This document shows positions 55,405-64,000 of a stretch of 64,000 bases of DNA, one piece after another. Source of the stretch: Chlorobaculum sp. MV4-Y (GTDB lineage: Bacteria > Bacteroidota > Chlorobiia > Chlorobiales > Chlorobiaceae); contig NZ_CP104202.1 of NCBI RefSeq assembly GCF_025244685.1, positions 1,678,359 through 1,742,358 of the forward strand. Direction: 5' to 3'. The position numbers and the translations under genes were made by a program. The notes beneath the pieces were generated by a model. The model was not told the origin of the DNA. It did no database searches and saw only the letters and a list, made by a program, of their open reading frames with translations. How positions within the stretch are numbered: the stretch's first letter is position 1; every line of letters begins with the position of its first letter.

Positions 55405-56289
55405 TCACTGACCGATCAGTTCGAGTATCCGGTCGAGGTCTTCGCCTGAAAAATATTTGATGTGAATTTCGCCCTGCCCCCCCTTTTTTTCGACGAGACT
55501 CACCTTGGTGGCGAGCCGTTCCCTGAGACGGCTCTCAATCTGGTCGATCTGCACGGCCCGAGGTGCTGGAGCCGGACTCACCGTTTTCGGTTTGTCTTTG
55601 AACATGTTGCCCACCAGCGCCTCGGTCTGGCGCACCGAAAGCTGCCGCGCCATGATCTGCCGCCACACCTTGAGCTGGAGATGCTCGCTCGGCAGATTGA
55701 TGAGCGCCCGGGCGTGGCCAGAGGAGATTTCTCGGGTGCGAATGCTGTCCTGAATCTGGCGGGGAAGTTTCAGCAGTCGCAGGAAATTGGCAACCGTGGA
55801 GCGGTTCTTGCCCACCTTCTGGGCAACTTCGTCCTGCGTGAGGTTACACTTTGTCACCAGGCTCCGCAAGGCAAGCGCAACCTCGATGGCGTTGAGGTCT
55901 TCGCGCTGGATGTTTTCGATGAGCGCAAGTTCAAGCTTGCTGGCGTCCTCGTGCGCTTCGATGACATAGGCGGGAATGAACTTGAATCCGGCGGACTTGA
56001 CCGCTCGCAGCCGGCGTTCACCGCTAATAAGCAGATAACCGTCGCCATCGCGGCAAACCGTCACCGGCTGGATGACGCCGTTTTCGATGATCGAATTGCG
56101 CAGCTCGTTGAGCGCCGTCTCCTCGAAGGTCTGGCGCGGCTGGAATGGATTGACTCTGATTTTCTCGACCGGAAGGCTGCCGATCGCGCCCTCCTGCATC
56201 TTTTCAGTCTCTTCGGCTTTTTCGGCGGCGGCAAACCCCTCTTCGGAGATCAGCGCTTTCAGCCCCCGGCCCAGTGCTTTTTTCGACAT
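55405..56289 (-). CDS. parB: Chromosome-partitioning protein ParB (Spo0J family)
   Basis: ParB binds parS sites, loads SMC and uses CTP to slide on DNA. The 294-residue protein has the start [15 protein letters not shown], the CTP-binding region [20 protein letters not shown] then GERRLRA, an HTH ([21 protein letters not shown]) and a C-terminal dimerization domain. It is paired with parA, 23 bases upstream. I found no exact parS palindrome in the window. Confidence 0.95.
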   Translation of the reverse strand: MSKKALGRGLKALISEEGFAAAEKAEETEKMQEGAIGSLPVEKIRVNPFQPRQTFEETALNELRNSIIENGVIQPVTVCRDGDGYLLISGERRLRAVKSAGFKFIPAYVIEAHEDASKLELALIENIQREDLNAIEVALALRSLVTKCNLTQDEVAQKVGKNRSTVANFLRLLKLPRQIQDSIRTREISSGHARALINLPSEHLQLKVWRQIMARQLSVRQTEALVGNMFKDKPKTVSPAPAPRAVQIDQIESRLRERLATKVSLVEKKGGQGEIHIKYFSGEDLDRILELIGQ

Positions 56290-56312
56290 ATCCTCACAAT
56301 TAACCGGCCACC

Positions 56313-57110
56313 TTACTGCTGCCGAACTTTGAATTTCCTGATGTTGCCGTCGCGCTCGAAGATCTCCTGCGCAAGATCGAGGTAGTCCTTCGAGCCGATG
56401 CTCTGGGCGTCGTACAACAGCGCCGGCATACCGTGGCTCGGAGCCTCCGAAAGCCTGACATTCCTGCGAATGTAGGTCTTGTAAACCTTGTCCTTGAAAA
56501 ACTTCTTGACCTCCTCGGCCACCTGCGTCGCAAGCCTGAGCCGGGCGTCAAACATGGTCACCAGAACCCCTTCGATTTCGAGCTTCGGATTGAGATGCTT
56601 CCGCACGATGCTGATGGTGTTCAGCAGCTTGCCCAAGCCTTCAAGCGCATAATATTCGGCCTGCACCGGAATAAGCACCGAATCGGCAGCGGTGAGCGAG
56701 TTGAGCGTGATGAGGCCAAGCGAAGGAGGGCAATCGATGATGATGTAATCGTACTGGTCGCGCACCTGCTTCAATGCCTTCTGCATAACGTACTCCCGCT
56801 CGCGCATATTGACCAGCTCCACCTCCATGCCAACAAGGTTGACATTCGAGGGCAGGACGTCGAGGTATTCGAGACCGGAAGGCTTGATCGCATCGCGAAT
56901 ATCCCCGCCGTTCAGCATCACATTGTAGAAGGTGTTCTCAATCTCGTCACCGGTTTCAAGACCAAAACCAGAGGTGGCGTTGGCCTGGGGATCGATGTCG
57001 ATCAGGAGCGTTTTGAATTCGGATATCGCAATGGAAGCCGCAATATTGACCGAGGTGGTTGTTTTACCAACCCCGCCCTTCTGGTTTGCAATCGCAATTA
57101 CTCTGCCCAT
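56313..57110 (-). CDS. parA: Chromosome-partitioning ATPase ParA (Soj family)
   Basis: ParA is a deviant-Walker ATPase that positions ParB-origin complexes. From ATG 57110 the protein has 265 residues starting [18 protein letters not shown] (P-loop with the signature Lys), then [26 protein letters not shown] and a C-terminal [15 protein letters not shown]. The 19 extra in-frame residues upstream were not used. The pair parA-parB is chromosomal in type; no plasmid features are seen. Confidence 0.95.
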   Translation of the reverse strand: MGRVIAIANQKGGVGKTTTSVNIAASIAISEFKTLLIDIDPQANATSGFGLETGDEIENTFYNVMLNGGDIRDAIKPSGLEYLDVLPSNVNLVGMEVELVNMREREYVMQKALKQVRDQYDYIIIDCPPSLGLITLNSLTAADSVLIPVQAEYYALEGLGKLLNTISIVRKHLNPKLEIEGVLVTMFDARLRLATQVAEEVKKFFKDKVYKTYIRRNVRLSEAPSHGMPALLYDAQSIGSKDYLDLAQEIFERDGNIRKFKVRQQ

Positions 57111-57219
57111 GTATCCGTAGCCAGCGAAATGAAAAATATTCAAGCGGTTAATCTTCTTCAGCGACACGTTTCATTAGTATAATACTTGCATAAACTTTTG
57201 CAAACAGGAATATCGACCC

Positions 57220-57849
57220 ATGAAAAGGCTTGGCGCCGATTTTTACCAGATGCCAACAATCTTGCTCGCCGAGCGGCTGCTCGGCAAGATTTTCGTCCAC
57301 CACGAGGCATCGGGCCGGGTGACCAAAGGGCGGATCGTCGAAACCGAAGCCTACCTCGGCGATGGCGACGAGGCCTGCCACGCATGGCGCGGCATGACAG
57401 AGCGCAATCATGTGATGTTCGGCCCACCCGGCCACCTGTACATCTACTTCTCCTATGGCTGCCACTATCTGGCGAACATCGTCTCGGAACAGGAGGGCAT
57501 AGCTGGCGCAGTCCTGCTCCGGGCTATGGAACCAATCGAAGGCATCGAATGGATGCAGGAACGGCGAAAGACTACGGACGAGCGAGCACTGATGAGCGGC
57601 CCCGGCAAGCTCACCCAGGCGCTCGGGATCGGCCCAGCGCATTATGGCGAGTCGCTGCTCGGCGACATCTGCTGGCTCGAAGAGGCTCCGGAAGTCCCGA
57701 TGGAGCTGATCGGCACAAGCCCGCGCATCGGTATTTCACGCAGCGCCGAACTGCCGTGGCGGAAGTTCGTAACCGGTTCACCGCACATTTCGAAAACGCA
57801 ATCCGGTGCGACGCCAAAAAAGAGGAAAAAGGGGTTGGAAAGTAGTTAA
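57220..57849 (+). CDS. DNA-3-methyladenine glycosylase (AAG/MPG family)
   Basis: A 209-residue monofunctional glycosylase that removes alkylated purines in base-excision repair. Family signatures are [28 protein letters not shown] (with the catalytic Glu), [17 protein letters not shown] and the C-terminal [18 protein letters not shown] basic tail PKKRKKG follows. It is the eukaryote-like Aag type, not AlkA. It is divergent from parA, sharing an intergenic region of about 110 bases. Confidence 0.94.
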   Translation: MKRLGADFYQMPTILLAERLLGKIFVHHEASGRVTKGRIVETEAYLGDGDEACHAWRGMTERNHVMFGPPGHLYIYFSYGCHYLANIVSEQEGIAGAVLLRAMEPIEGIEWMQERRKTTDERALMSGPGKLTQALGIGPAHYGESLLGDICWLEEAPEVPMELIGTSPRIGISRSAELPWRKFVTGSPHISKTQSGATPKKRKKGLESS

Positions 57850-57914
57850 ATTTTCTTTTTTTAGGCTCATACGGTTACCGAGGAAACATCCATCAAGTCA
57901 ACCTCAAGCCAACC

Positions 57915-59297
57915 ATGATCGGCACTCCAATCCTTCCCGAAATCCGCGAGCTGATCGAGCAGAGGAACTTCAGCGCCCTGCAACGCCTCTTCGACGACTG
58001 GCTCCCGGTTGACCTAGCCGAACTGATCTCCGACCTGCCCGAAAACGAGCAGGCGATTCTCTTCAGGCTGCTCACCAAGGACGCAGCCACCGAAACCTTT
58101 GAGTACCTCGACTTCGACGCCCAGCAGAACCTCCTCAACGCGCTGACGCAGAAGGATGTCACGCACATCCTCAACAGCATGTCGGCGGATGACCGCACGG
58201 CACTGCTCGAAGAGCTGCCCGGCCCGGTGGCGCAGGAGCTGATCAAGCTGCTCTCGTTCAAGGAGTTCAAGATCGCCAAGACGCTGCTGGCCTACGCCGA
58301 AGACAGCGTCGGAAGGCTCATGTCACCGGACTTCCTGAGCGTCAAGAAAGACTGGGAAATCAGCCGCGTACTCGAATACATCCGCACCCACGGCCATGAA
58401 AGCGAAACGCTGAACGTTATCTACGCGGTGGACGACCACGGCAAGCTCGTCGGCGAAATGCTCGCCCGCGACCTGTTGCTCTCGCCGCTTGACAAGAGGG
58501 TTGAAGAGATCATCGACGAAGACAAGCTGATCACCCTCACGGCCACGCAGGATCAGAAAGACGCGCTCGAAGCGTTCAAACGCTACGACCGGGTCGCACT
58601 GCCGGTCGTCGATTCCAACGGATACCTGATCGGCATCGTCACCGTTGACGACATGCTCGACGTCGCCGAAGAGGAGGAGACCGAAGACATCCAGAAGTTC
58701 GGCGCTATCGAAGCTCTGGAAGAACCGTACATCGACGTGCCGCTACCGGAGCTGGTCAAGAAACGCGCCGTCTGGCTGGTGGTGCTCTTCCTCAGTGAAA
58801 TGCTCACCGCATCGGCAATGAGCCACTTCGAAGACGAGCTTGCCAAGGCAATTGTGCTGGCGACCTTCATTCCGCTGGTCATATCGAGCGGTGGCAACTC
58901 GGGCTCGCAGGCGGCAACACTCATTATCCGCTCCCTTTCACTCGGAGAAATTTCCATCCGTGACTGGTGGAACGTAATGCGTCGAGAAATCCTTTCGGGA
59001 CTGATGCTTGGCAGCATTCTTGGCACAATTGGCTTTATTCGGGTTATCTTGTGGGCCGCTATTCTCGGGCACCTTACACAGGTCTGGATACGGATCGGTT
59101 TTACTGTAGGCTTTTCACTGATCGGTATCGTGCTCTGGGGAACCTTTGCCGGCTCCATGCTCCCGATGCTGCTCAAACGCCTCGGTCTCGACCCGGCCAC
59201 CTCGTCAGCACCATTCGTTGCTACGCTGGTGGACGTTACCGGCATTGTCATCTACTTCAGCGTTGCATCGCTGATTCTCAAAGGCGTGTTGCTGTGA
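57915..59297 (+). CDS. mgtE: Magnesium transporter MgtE
   Basis: A 460-residue Mg2+ channel. The N-terminal helical domain (~1-135) and two CBS domains (~135-255, with [16 protein letters not shown] and [20 protein letters not shown]) sense cytoplasmic Mg2+. The membrane domain (~285-460) has [19 protein letters not shown], the ion-site signature, and GTIGFIRV. It is full length. ATG 57915 is the first start after the glycosylase gene. Confidence 0.95.
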   Translation: MIGTPILPEIRELIEQRNFSALQRLFDDWLPVDLAELISDLPENEQAILFRLLTKDAATETFEYLDFDAQQNLLNALTQKDVTHILNSMSADDRTALLEELPGPVAQELIKLLSFKEFKIAKTLLAYAEDSVGRLMSPDFLSVKKDWEISRVLEYIRTHGHESETLNVIYAVDDHGKLVGEMLARDLLLSPLDKRVEEIIDEDKLITLTATQDQKDALEAFKRYDRVALPVVDSNGYLIGIVTVDDMLDVAEEEETEDIQKFGAIEALEEPYIDVPLPELVKKRAVWLVVLFLSEMLTASAMSHFEDELAKAIVLATFIPLVISSGGNSGSQAATLIIRSLSLGEISIRDWWNVMRREILSGLMLGSILGTIGFIRVILWAAILGHLTQVWIRIGFTVGFSLIGIVLWGTFAGSMLPMLLKRLGLDPATSSAPFVATLVDVTGIVIYFSVASLILKGVLL

Positions 59298-59343
59298 AGG
59301 GCGCAAGAGGCTGATGGTTGCAGACCAATACCGATGCGATGCA

Positions 59344-59847
59344 CTACAGCATTTTCTGATAGTACACAACGTCGAAAACCTTTCCCTGCTTCCGGCCAAT
59401 ATTTCTGAACCGGCCGCATTCCACAAAACCGTGTCGCAAGTGGAATTTCATACCGTCTTCGTTCAGTGAAGAGACGCTGGCGAGAATACTGTCGAGACCC
59501 ATCTTTTTTCCGCCGTCAGTCAGATAATCGAGGATGACAGTGCCAAGTTCCTGGCCGGTATGCTCCTGCCTGATGAAATAGGTCATCTCTGCCGTCCTCG
59601 AAAAGGTCGGTATCGGACTGTATGGCCGAAGCATTCCAAAACCGGCAACTTCACTGGATTCCCTTCTCAGCACTCCGTTGGGAAAACCTTGGCACAACTT
59701 CAGACGAGTCTCGTAAAACTCATAGGGAACTGCCTTTTCCGGATAAGCGGCAAACGAGTGCTCCACGTAGTAGTTGAAAATATCGATAACAGCACTCCTG
59801 TCATCAAGAGACATGGGCGTAATGATCGGTATCACTTTGATACTCAT
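59344..59847 (-). CDS. GNAT-family N-acetyltransferase
   Basis: A 167-residue acetyltransferase. It starts IKVIPIITPMSLDDRSAVIDIFNYY and has TYFIRQEHTGQELGTVILDYL, the acetyl-CoA loop in a variant form, and LASVSSLNEDGMKFHLRHGFVECG, a common GNAT C-terminal pattern resembling the phosphinothricin-acetyltransferase branch. The substrate is unknown. It is convergent with mgtE. Confidence 0.85.
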   Translation of the reverse strand: MSIKVIPIITPMSLDDRSAVIDIFNYYVEHSFAAYPEKAVPYEFYETRLKLCQGFPNGVLRRESSEVAGFGMLRPYSPIPTFSRTAEMTYFIRQEHTGQELGTVILDYLTDGGKKMGLDSILASVSSLNEDGMKFHLRHGFVECGRFRNIGRKQGKVFDVVYYQKML

Positions 59848-60054
59848 TCAGGTTTACCACAAATACCGCAGCAAATTTTTCCGGGAAATACAGGGCACTG
59901 CGGAAACAAGTAATTTGACTATTTCCTGTCCTGTTTTCCGCGAAACGACGCAGATTCTGAGCGGCTTTTCAGAGATACCCTCTTTTATCATTATCACATC
60001 GACCACACAATCAAAAAAATCTGTAAGTTTTACCGAAACAACAGGCTGCATCCC

Positions 60055-61140
60055 ATGAACTCACAGCGACATGTCATCATCGGCCTCTCGGGAGGCGTTG
60101 ATTCCTCGACGGCGGCTTGCCTGCTCGTCCGGCAGGGATTCCGCGTAACGGGGCTGAACATCCGGGTGCTGGATACTCCGGACGATGCTCCGGTGTTAAG
60201 GCCATCGACAATGCGGATCAGCGACCGCGAAGAATTTGATTTTCCACTCTTTACGCTGAACCTGAGCGCAAAGTTCGCCCGAGATGTGATCGGTTACTTT
60301 CATAACGACTATCTCGCCGGAAGGACCCCAAATCCCTGCATGGTGTGCAACAAGACCGTCAAGTGGCACGGGCTTTTCGAGGCGATGCGGCTACTCGGAG
60401 CCGACCTCGTGGCGACCGGCCACTACGCCCGCACGGAGCTGCGCGACGGCGTGACGCGGCTTCGCAAGGGGAGCGATCCAGAGAAAGATCAGAGCTATTT
60501 TCTCTGGATGCTGACTCAGGCGGAGCTTGCCAAAACCCTGTTCCCCCTCGGCGGCTACACCAAGCCCGAGGTGCGGGAGCTTGCCCGTTCGTTCGGGGTT
60601 CACGCGGCGGAAAAGAAGGAGAGCCAAGAGATCTGCTTCGTACCGCACGACGACTATTGCGCCTACCTCGCCGGCGCGATTCCTGGCCTCGAAGCACGGG
60701 TGGCGGGTGGCGAGATTGTCGATCAGACAGGCAAGGTGATCGGCCACCACCGCGGCTACCCGTTCTACACCATAGGCCAGCGGCGCGGCCTCGGCATCGC
60801 GACCGGCGAGCCGGTCTATGTGACAACGATCGATGCCGCGCATAACCGCATCCATGTCGGCAGCAAATCCGATCTCGAATGCAAGAGCCTCATCGCCTCC
60901 GGCATGAACTGGAGCGGCATCGCCGCGCCCGGCGCGCCGTTCGACGCCGAAGCGCGAATCCGCTACCGCGACCGGCAGAGCGCCTGCACGGTCAAGCCGC
61001 TTGACAGCGACCGGGCGCGCGTGAGCTTCCGCGAGCCGAAGCTTTGCGTCGCCTGCGGGCAGGCGGTGGTCTTCTACGACGGCGACGAGGTGCTTGGCGG
61101 CGGGATTATTACCGAGGTGAATCCTGAAAAAGAGTCATGA
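60055..61140 (+). CDS. mnmA: tRNA-specific 2-thiouridylase
   Basis: MnmA thiolates U34 of Lys, Glu and Gln tRNAs. The 361-residue protein has the PP-loop IGLSGGVDSSTAACLL, catalytic Cys in RTPNPCMVCNKTVKWHG, HYARTELRDG, DQSYFLWML, the second catalytic Cys in KESQEICFVPHDDYCAYL, and the C-terminal barrel with YTIGQRRGLGIATGEPVYV. It lacks part of the usual Cys-containing stretch after the PP-loop, where it reads VLDTPDDAPVLRPSTMRISD. Upstream sequence of about 200 bases is AT-rich. Confidence 0.95.
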   Translation: MNSQRHVIIGLSGGVDSSTAACLLVRQGFRVTGLNIRVLDTPDDAPVLRPSTMRISDREEFDFPLFTLNLSAKFARDVIGYFHNDYLAGRTPNPCMVCNKTVKWHGLFEAMRLLGADLVATGHYARTELRDGVTRLRKGSDPEKDQSYFLWMLTQAELAKTLFPLGGYTKPEVRELARSFGVHAAEKKESQEICFVPHDDYCAYLAGAIPGLEARVAGGEIVDQTGKVIGHHRGYPFYTIGQRRGLGIATGEPVYVTTIDAAHNRIHVGSKSDLECKSLIASGMNWSGIAAPGAPFDAEARIRYRDRQSACTVKPLDSDRARVSFREPKLCVACGQAVVFYDGDEVLGGGIITEVNPEKES

Positions 61141-61192
61141 AGCATTGGAAGAAATTGGGCTAAAGCCTTGATTTTTTTGTTTGTCCTGCAAA

Positions 61193-61212
61193 CCCCGGAC
61201 TGAAGTCCGGGG
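61193..61212. repeat. Hairpin repeat after mnmA
   Basis: CCCCGGACT (61193-61201) pairs with AGTCCGGGG (61204-61212) with a two-base centre. The next bases are CAATATC, so it is not a clear intrinsic terminator. It is close to the AAATTGGGCTAAAGCC word and may be one dispersed repeat unit with it. Confidence 0.6.
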
Positions 61213-61301
61213 CAATATCGAATGTAAGGGTGATGAATGTCCGTCGGGATAAATGCCTCCTGAATATGAGAGAGTCCATCACTTTCTTCAAGCATTGCCC
61301 T

Positions 61302-61542
61302 GAGGCTGTCTCAAAAGGTTATTCCGAACTCTGTTTTTGAGAATCATCGTCTTTGCCTCTTGTCATTCTGAACGAAGTGAAGAATCCAGTTTTTTCGGAG
61401 TTAACTGATAACTGATTAATTGATAGAATCTTACCTGACTTTCTGGATTCTTCGCCCGACTGCGTCGGACTCAGAATGACAAACGTGAGATAACAGCTTT
61501 ATCTGAAAAATTCGGACATCTCATCCCTTTTGAGACAACCTC
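61302..61542. repeat. MITE-like 241-bp element with terminal inverted repeats
   Basis: The ends are GAGGCTGTCTCAAAAGG (61302-61318) and CCTTTTGAGACAACCTC (61526-61542), complementary at 16 of 17 positions. An inner pair GTCATTCTGA...GAATCCAG (about 61359-61389) and CTGGATTCTT...AGAATGAC (about 61443-61481) also complements. There is no reading frame. No clear target duplication is visible at the edges. Confidence 0.75.
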
Positions 61543-61588
61543 CTACAAAGAATCATTGACTAAATTCATAACCTCTTTCCACCCGCTC

Positions 61589-62260
61589 ATGCTCAAGCGC
61601 AATAACGATGCCTTTACCTGGCTCGATTACAACCGCCGTCCTGACGAACAAAGTCCGCTGCTGGTCATGCTGCATGGCTACGGCAGCAACGAAAAAGACC
61701 TCATCAGCCTGGCAAGCTATCTCGATTCGCGGCTTCGCGTCGTAAGCGTGCGCGCGCCGCTGGTGCTCGCTCCGGAGATGTACGGCTGGTTCCCGATCGA
61801 GTTCACGCCCGGCGGCATTACTGTTGATCGCGAGGCTGCGCGGCAGATGGCCGACAAACTCGCGGTGTTTCTGGAAAAGCTCATCGGGACACTCCAGCCA
61901 ACCGGCGAAAAAGTGTTCCTCATGGGCTTCAGCCAGGGATCGGTAATGAGCTACCTGACGGCGTTTCGCAACCCGGAGCTATTGCATGGCGTAATTGCCC
62001 TCAGCGGGCAGCTTCCCGACGGACGGCCCGAGACCGACGCCTTGCCGACGGGACTCGCCGAAGTGCCGTTCCTCGTGCAGCACGGGCTTTTCGACGACGT
62101 GTTGCCCATCGACCGGGGACGGCAGGCCGATGCGTGGCTCCGCGACAAAATTGCCGACTTCACCTACCGCGAATATCCGATGGCACACCAGATCGATCAG
62201 GAGTCGCTCAACTTCCTCGCTTCGTGGCTTTCGGAGCGTATCGACCGGCTCGTTTCGTGA
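61589..62260 (+). CDS. Phospholipase/carboxylesterase-type alpha/beta hydrolase
   Basis: A serine hydrolase of about 223 residues related to YtpP/carboxylesterase. It has VMLHGYGSNEKDLISLA, the nucleophile elbow FLMGFSQGSVMSYL, the Asp in QHGLFDDVLPI and the His in YPMAHQID. ATG 61589 is preferred to TTG 61556. It is cytosolic. The substrate cannot be told from sequence. It precedes metH by 86 bases. Confidence 0.88.
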   Translation: MLKRNNDAFTWLDYNRRPDEQSPLLVMLHGYGSNEKDLISLASYLDSRLRVVSVRAPLVLAPEMYGWFPIEFTPGGITVDREAARQMADKLAVFLEKLIGTLQPTGEKVFLMGFSQGSVMSYLTAFRNPELLHGVIALSGQLPDGRPETDALPTGLAEVPFLVQHGLFDDVLPIDRGRQADAWLRDKIADFTYREYPMAHQIDQESLNFLASWLSERIDRLVS

Positions 62261-62346
62261 CCCGGTTACCCTTCCGGCGAGTGGGGATTTGAGCGCTTTT
62301 TTGCTTACCTTGTGGATCATTTTTTCCAATCTCCAACCGCCGCTGC

Positions 62347-64000
62347 ATGAACGACACTTTGTACGGCCTGATCGAGCAAAGAATTCTGGTACTCGACGGG
62401 GCCATGGGCACCATGATCCAGAGACATGGCCTCAAGGAAGAGGATTTCCGGGGCGAGCGTTTCGCCTCACACGAACATCCGCTGAAGGGCAACAACGATC
62501 TTCTCGTCATCACCCGGCCCGACATTATCCGCGCACTGCACTGCGAGTTCCTCGACGCGGGCGCAGACATTGTCGAAACCTGCACCTTCAACGCCAACCC
62601 GATCTCGCAGGCCGACTACCATTTGCAGCACCTCACCAAAGAGCTGAACATCGCGGCGGCGAAAGTTGCGCGTTCGGCGGCGGACGAGTTCACCGCGAAG
62701 ACCCCCGACAAACCGCGCTTCGTGGCCGGTTCCATCGGGCCAACCAACAAGACCCTTTCGCTCTCGCCGGACGTGAACAACCCCGGCTTCCGCGCCGTCA
62801 CCTTCCAGGAGGTGGTGGACAACTACACCGCCCAGCTCGAAGGCTTGCACGAAGGCGGCGTCGACTTGCTACTCGTCGAGACGGTGTTTGACACGCTGAA
62901 CTGCAAGGCGGCACTCTACGCCATCGAGGAGTACGCCGCGAAAACCAGCTGGAAGGTGCCCGTGATGGTCTCCGGCACGGTGGTTGACGCGAGCGGACGC
63001 ACCCTTTCGGGCCAGACCACCGAGGCGTTCTGGATTTCGATTTCGCACATGCCGAGCCTTCTTTCGGTCGGCTTGAACTGCGCACTCGGCTCGAAGCAGA
63101 TGCGCCCCTTCATCGAAGCGCTCTCCAACATCGCGGAAAGCTACGTCAGCGTCTATCCCAACGCCGGCCTGCCGAACGAGTTCGGCGAGTACGACGACTC
63201 TCCAGAGTACATGGCCGCGCAGATTGCCGGTTTCGCTAAATCGGGCTTCGTGAACATCGTCGGCGGCTGCTGCGGCACCACACCGACGCACATCCGCGCC
63301 ATCGCCAACGCGGTCAAGAACCTCAAACCGAGGAAACGTCCCGTCAACCAGCATGTGCTGAAGCTCTCCGGCCTCGAACCGCTCGTGGTGGACGAAACCA
63401 CAGGCTTCATCAACGTCGGCGAGCGCACCAACGTCACCGGTTCGCGCAAGTTCGCCCGCCTTATCAAGGAGGGCAACTACGACGAAGCGCTCTCCATCGC
63501 CCGCCAGCAGGTCGAAAACGGCGCGCAGGTGATCGACGTGAACCTCGACGAAGGCATGCTCGACTCCGAAAAGGTAATCGTCGAGTTCCTGAACCTCATC
63601 GCCTCCGAGCCGGAGATCGCCAAAGTGCCGGTGATGATCGACTCGTCGAAGTGGGCGGTCATCGAGAACGGTCTGCGCTGCACCCAGGGCAAGAGCATTG
63701 TCAACTCCATCAGCCTCAAGGAGGGCGAGGAGCTGTTCAAAGAACGCGCCCGCAAGATCATGCAGTACGGCGCGGCCACGGTGGTGATGGCGTTCGACGA
63801 GCAGGGCCAGGCCGACAGCCTGCACCGCCGCATCGAGATTTGCAGCCGCGCCTACAAGATTCTGACCGAGGAAGTGGGCTTCCCGCCGGAGGATATCATC
63901 TTCGACCCGAACGTGCTGACCGTGGCCACCGGCATCGATGAGCACAACAACTACGCGCTCGACTTCATCGAAAGCGTGCGCTGGATCAAGCAGAACCTGC
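62347..64000 (+). CDS. metH: Methionine synthase (cobalamin-dependent), 3' truncated by the window
   Basis: MetH transfers the methyl of 5-methyl-THF through cobalamin to homocysteine. The first 551 codons are present. The N-terminal homocysteine-binding barrel has [31 protein letters not shown] and the zinc cysteines in SVGLNCALG and [11 protein letters not shown]. The folate-binding barrel begins near residue 360 with [18 protein letters not shown] and continues through [11 protein letters not shown] and [11 protein letters not shown]. The B12 and activation domains lie beyond the window. No cobalamin riboswitch fits in the 86-base leader. Confidence 0.95.
   Translation, partial: MNDTLYGLIEQRILVLDGAMGTMIQRHGLKEEDFRGERFASHEHPLKGNNDLLVITRPDIIRALHCEFLDAGADIVETCTFNANPISQADYHLQHLTKELNIAAAKVARSAADEFTAKTPDKPRFVAGSIGPTNKTLSLSPDVNNPGFRAVTFQEVVDNYTAQLEGLHEGGVDLLLVETVFDTLNCKAALYAIEEYAAKTSWKVPVMVSGTVVDASGRTLSGQTTEAFWISISHMPSLLSVGLNCALGSKQMRPFIEALSNIAESYVSVYPNAGLPNEFGEYDDSPEYMAAQIAGFAKSGFVNIVGGCCGTTPTHIRAIANAVKNLKPRKRPVNQHVLKLSGLEPLVVDETTGFINVGERTNVTGSRKFARLIKEGNYDEALSIARQQVENGAQVIDVNLDEGMLDSEKVIVEFLNLIASEPEIAKVPVMIDSSKWAVIENGLRCTQGKSIVNSISLKEGEELFKERARKIMQYGAATVVMAFDEQGQADSLHRRIEICSRAYKILTEEVGFPPEDIIFDPNVLTVATGIDEHNNYALDFIESVRWIKQNL

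Larger units (their letters stand above)
61141..61588. other. Intergenic stretch holding repeats only
   Basis: No protein-coding potential. It contains the word AAATTGGGCTAAAGCC (61153-61168, related to one at 22.27 kb), the hairpin at 61193-61212 and the long MITE-like palindrome at 61302-61542. Confidence 0.6.

Noticed and set aside
57111-57219. parS site near parAB
   Set aside because: GACACGTTTCATTAG near 57165 shares a few bases with the parS consensus but is not palindromic.
61302-61542. CRISPR array
   Set aside because: The repeats are inverted, not regularly spaced direct repeats, and no cas genes are present in the window.
62261-62346. Cobalamin riboswitch before metH
   Set aside because: The leader is only 86 bases and no B12-box-like element was recognised; such riboswitches need about 200 bases.

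Overview
The window looks like chromosome of a green sulfur bacterium (Chlorobiaceae, Chlorobaculum/Chlorobium-like). The basis is a clear bchY (chlorophyllide reductase subunit Y), a menaquinone pathway, the GC-rich codon use, and many TPR and envelope genes typical of that group. No rRNA or other species marker is present, so the genus is inference.

Layout. 1-5.4 kb: the 3' end of an outer-membrane porin, a two-gene sodium:solute symporter of the VC_2705 type whose large subunit carries two in-frame stops, and a frameshifted uvrC. 5.4-13.3 kb: intact housekeeping genes (TPR protein, aroE, lspA, tatD, TPR membrane protein, cyclophilin, yggS, a purine/MTA phosphorylase, mtnA). 13.5-23 kb: a complete cbb3 cytochrome oxidase locus (ccoN-O-Q-P-G-H, a secreted FixH/YtkA-like protein, ccoI, ccoS, a SafE-like protein). 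It is visibly decaying: ccoN has a nonsense codon and an IS3-family insertion, ccoG has a nonsense codon and a frameshift, and the SafE-like gene has a frameshift and an ATC where the start should be. 23-29.3 kb: cytochrome bd oxidase (cydAB) and its assembly transporter cydDC, with cydC frameshifted. 29.3-31.8 kb: lipocalin, CDF metal transporter and purU on the minus strand. 32-34.5 kb: a degenerate ISL3-family element abutted by a second, apparently identical IS3-family copy. 34.6-41.5 kb: bchY and a HU-HU-TM-SPOR protein, xseA, then kdsB-dtd-yggU-gatC and citrate synthase. 41.7 kb: tRNA-Asp. 42-54 kb: menaquinone genes in two operons (menF-menD and menH-menB-menC-menE), separated by a secreted rhodanese, an arylamine N-acetyltransferase, a DinB protein and a patch of three broken small genes. 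54-64 kb: membrane protein, dapB, parB-parA, a 3-methyladenine glycosylase, mgtE, a GNAT, mnmA, a MITE-like palindrome, an esterase and the 5' part of metH.

How it fits together. Menaquinone made by the Men enzymes could feed the bd oxidase, while cbb3 would take electrons from cytochrome c. Both would serve oxygen defence or detoxification in an anaerobic phototroph. The cbb3 locus is interrupted by a recently moved IS and carries several extra single-base lesions, which suggests that this oxidase is being lost. Some single-base indels in homopolymers (uvrC, cydC, one hypothetical gene) could equally be assembly errors and need read-level checking. I found no CRISPR array, phage or clearly novel defence system.
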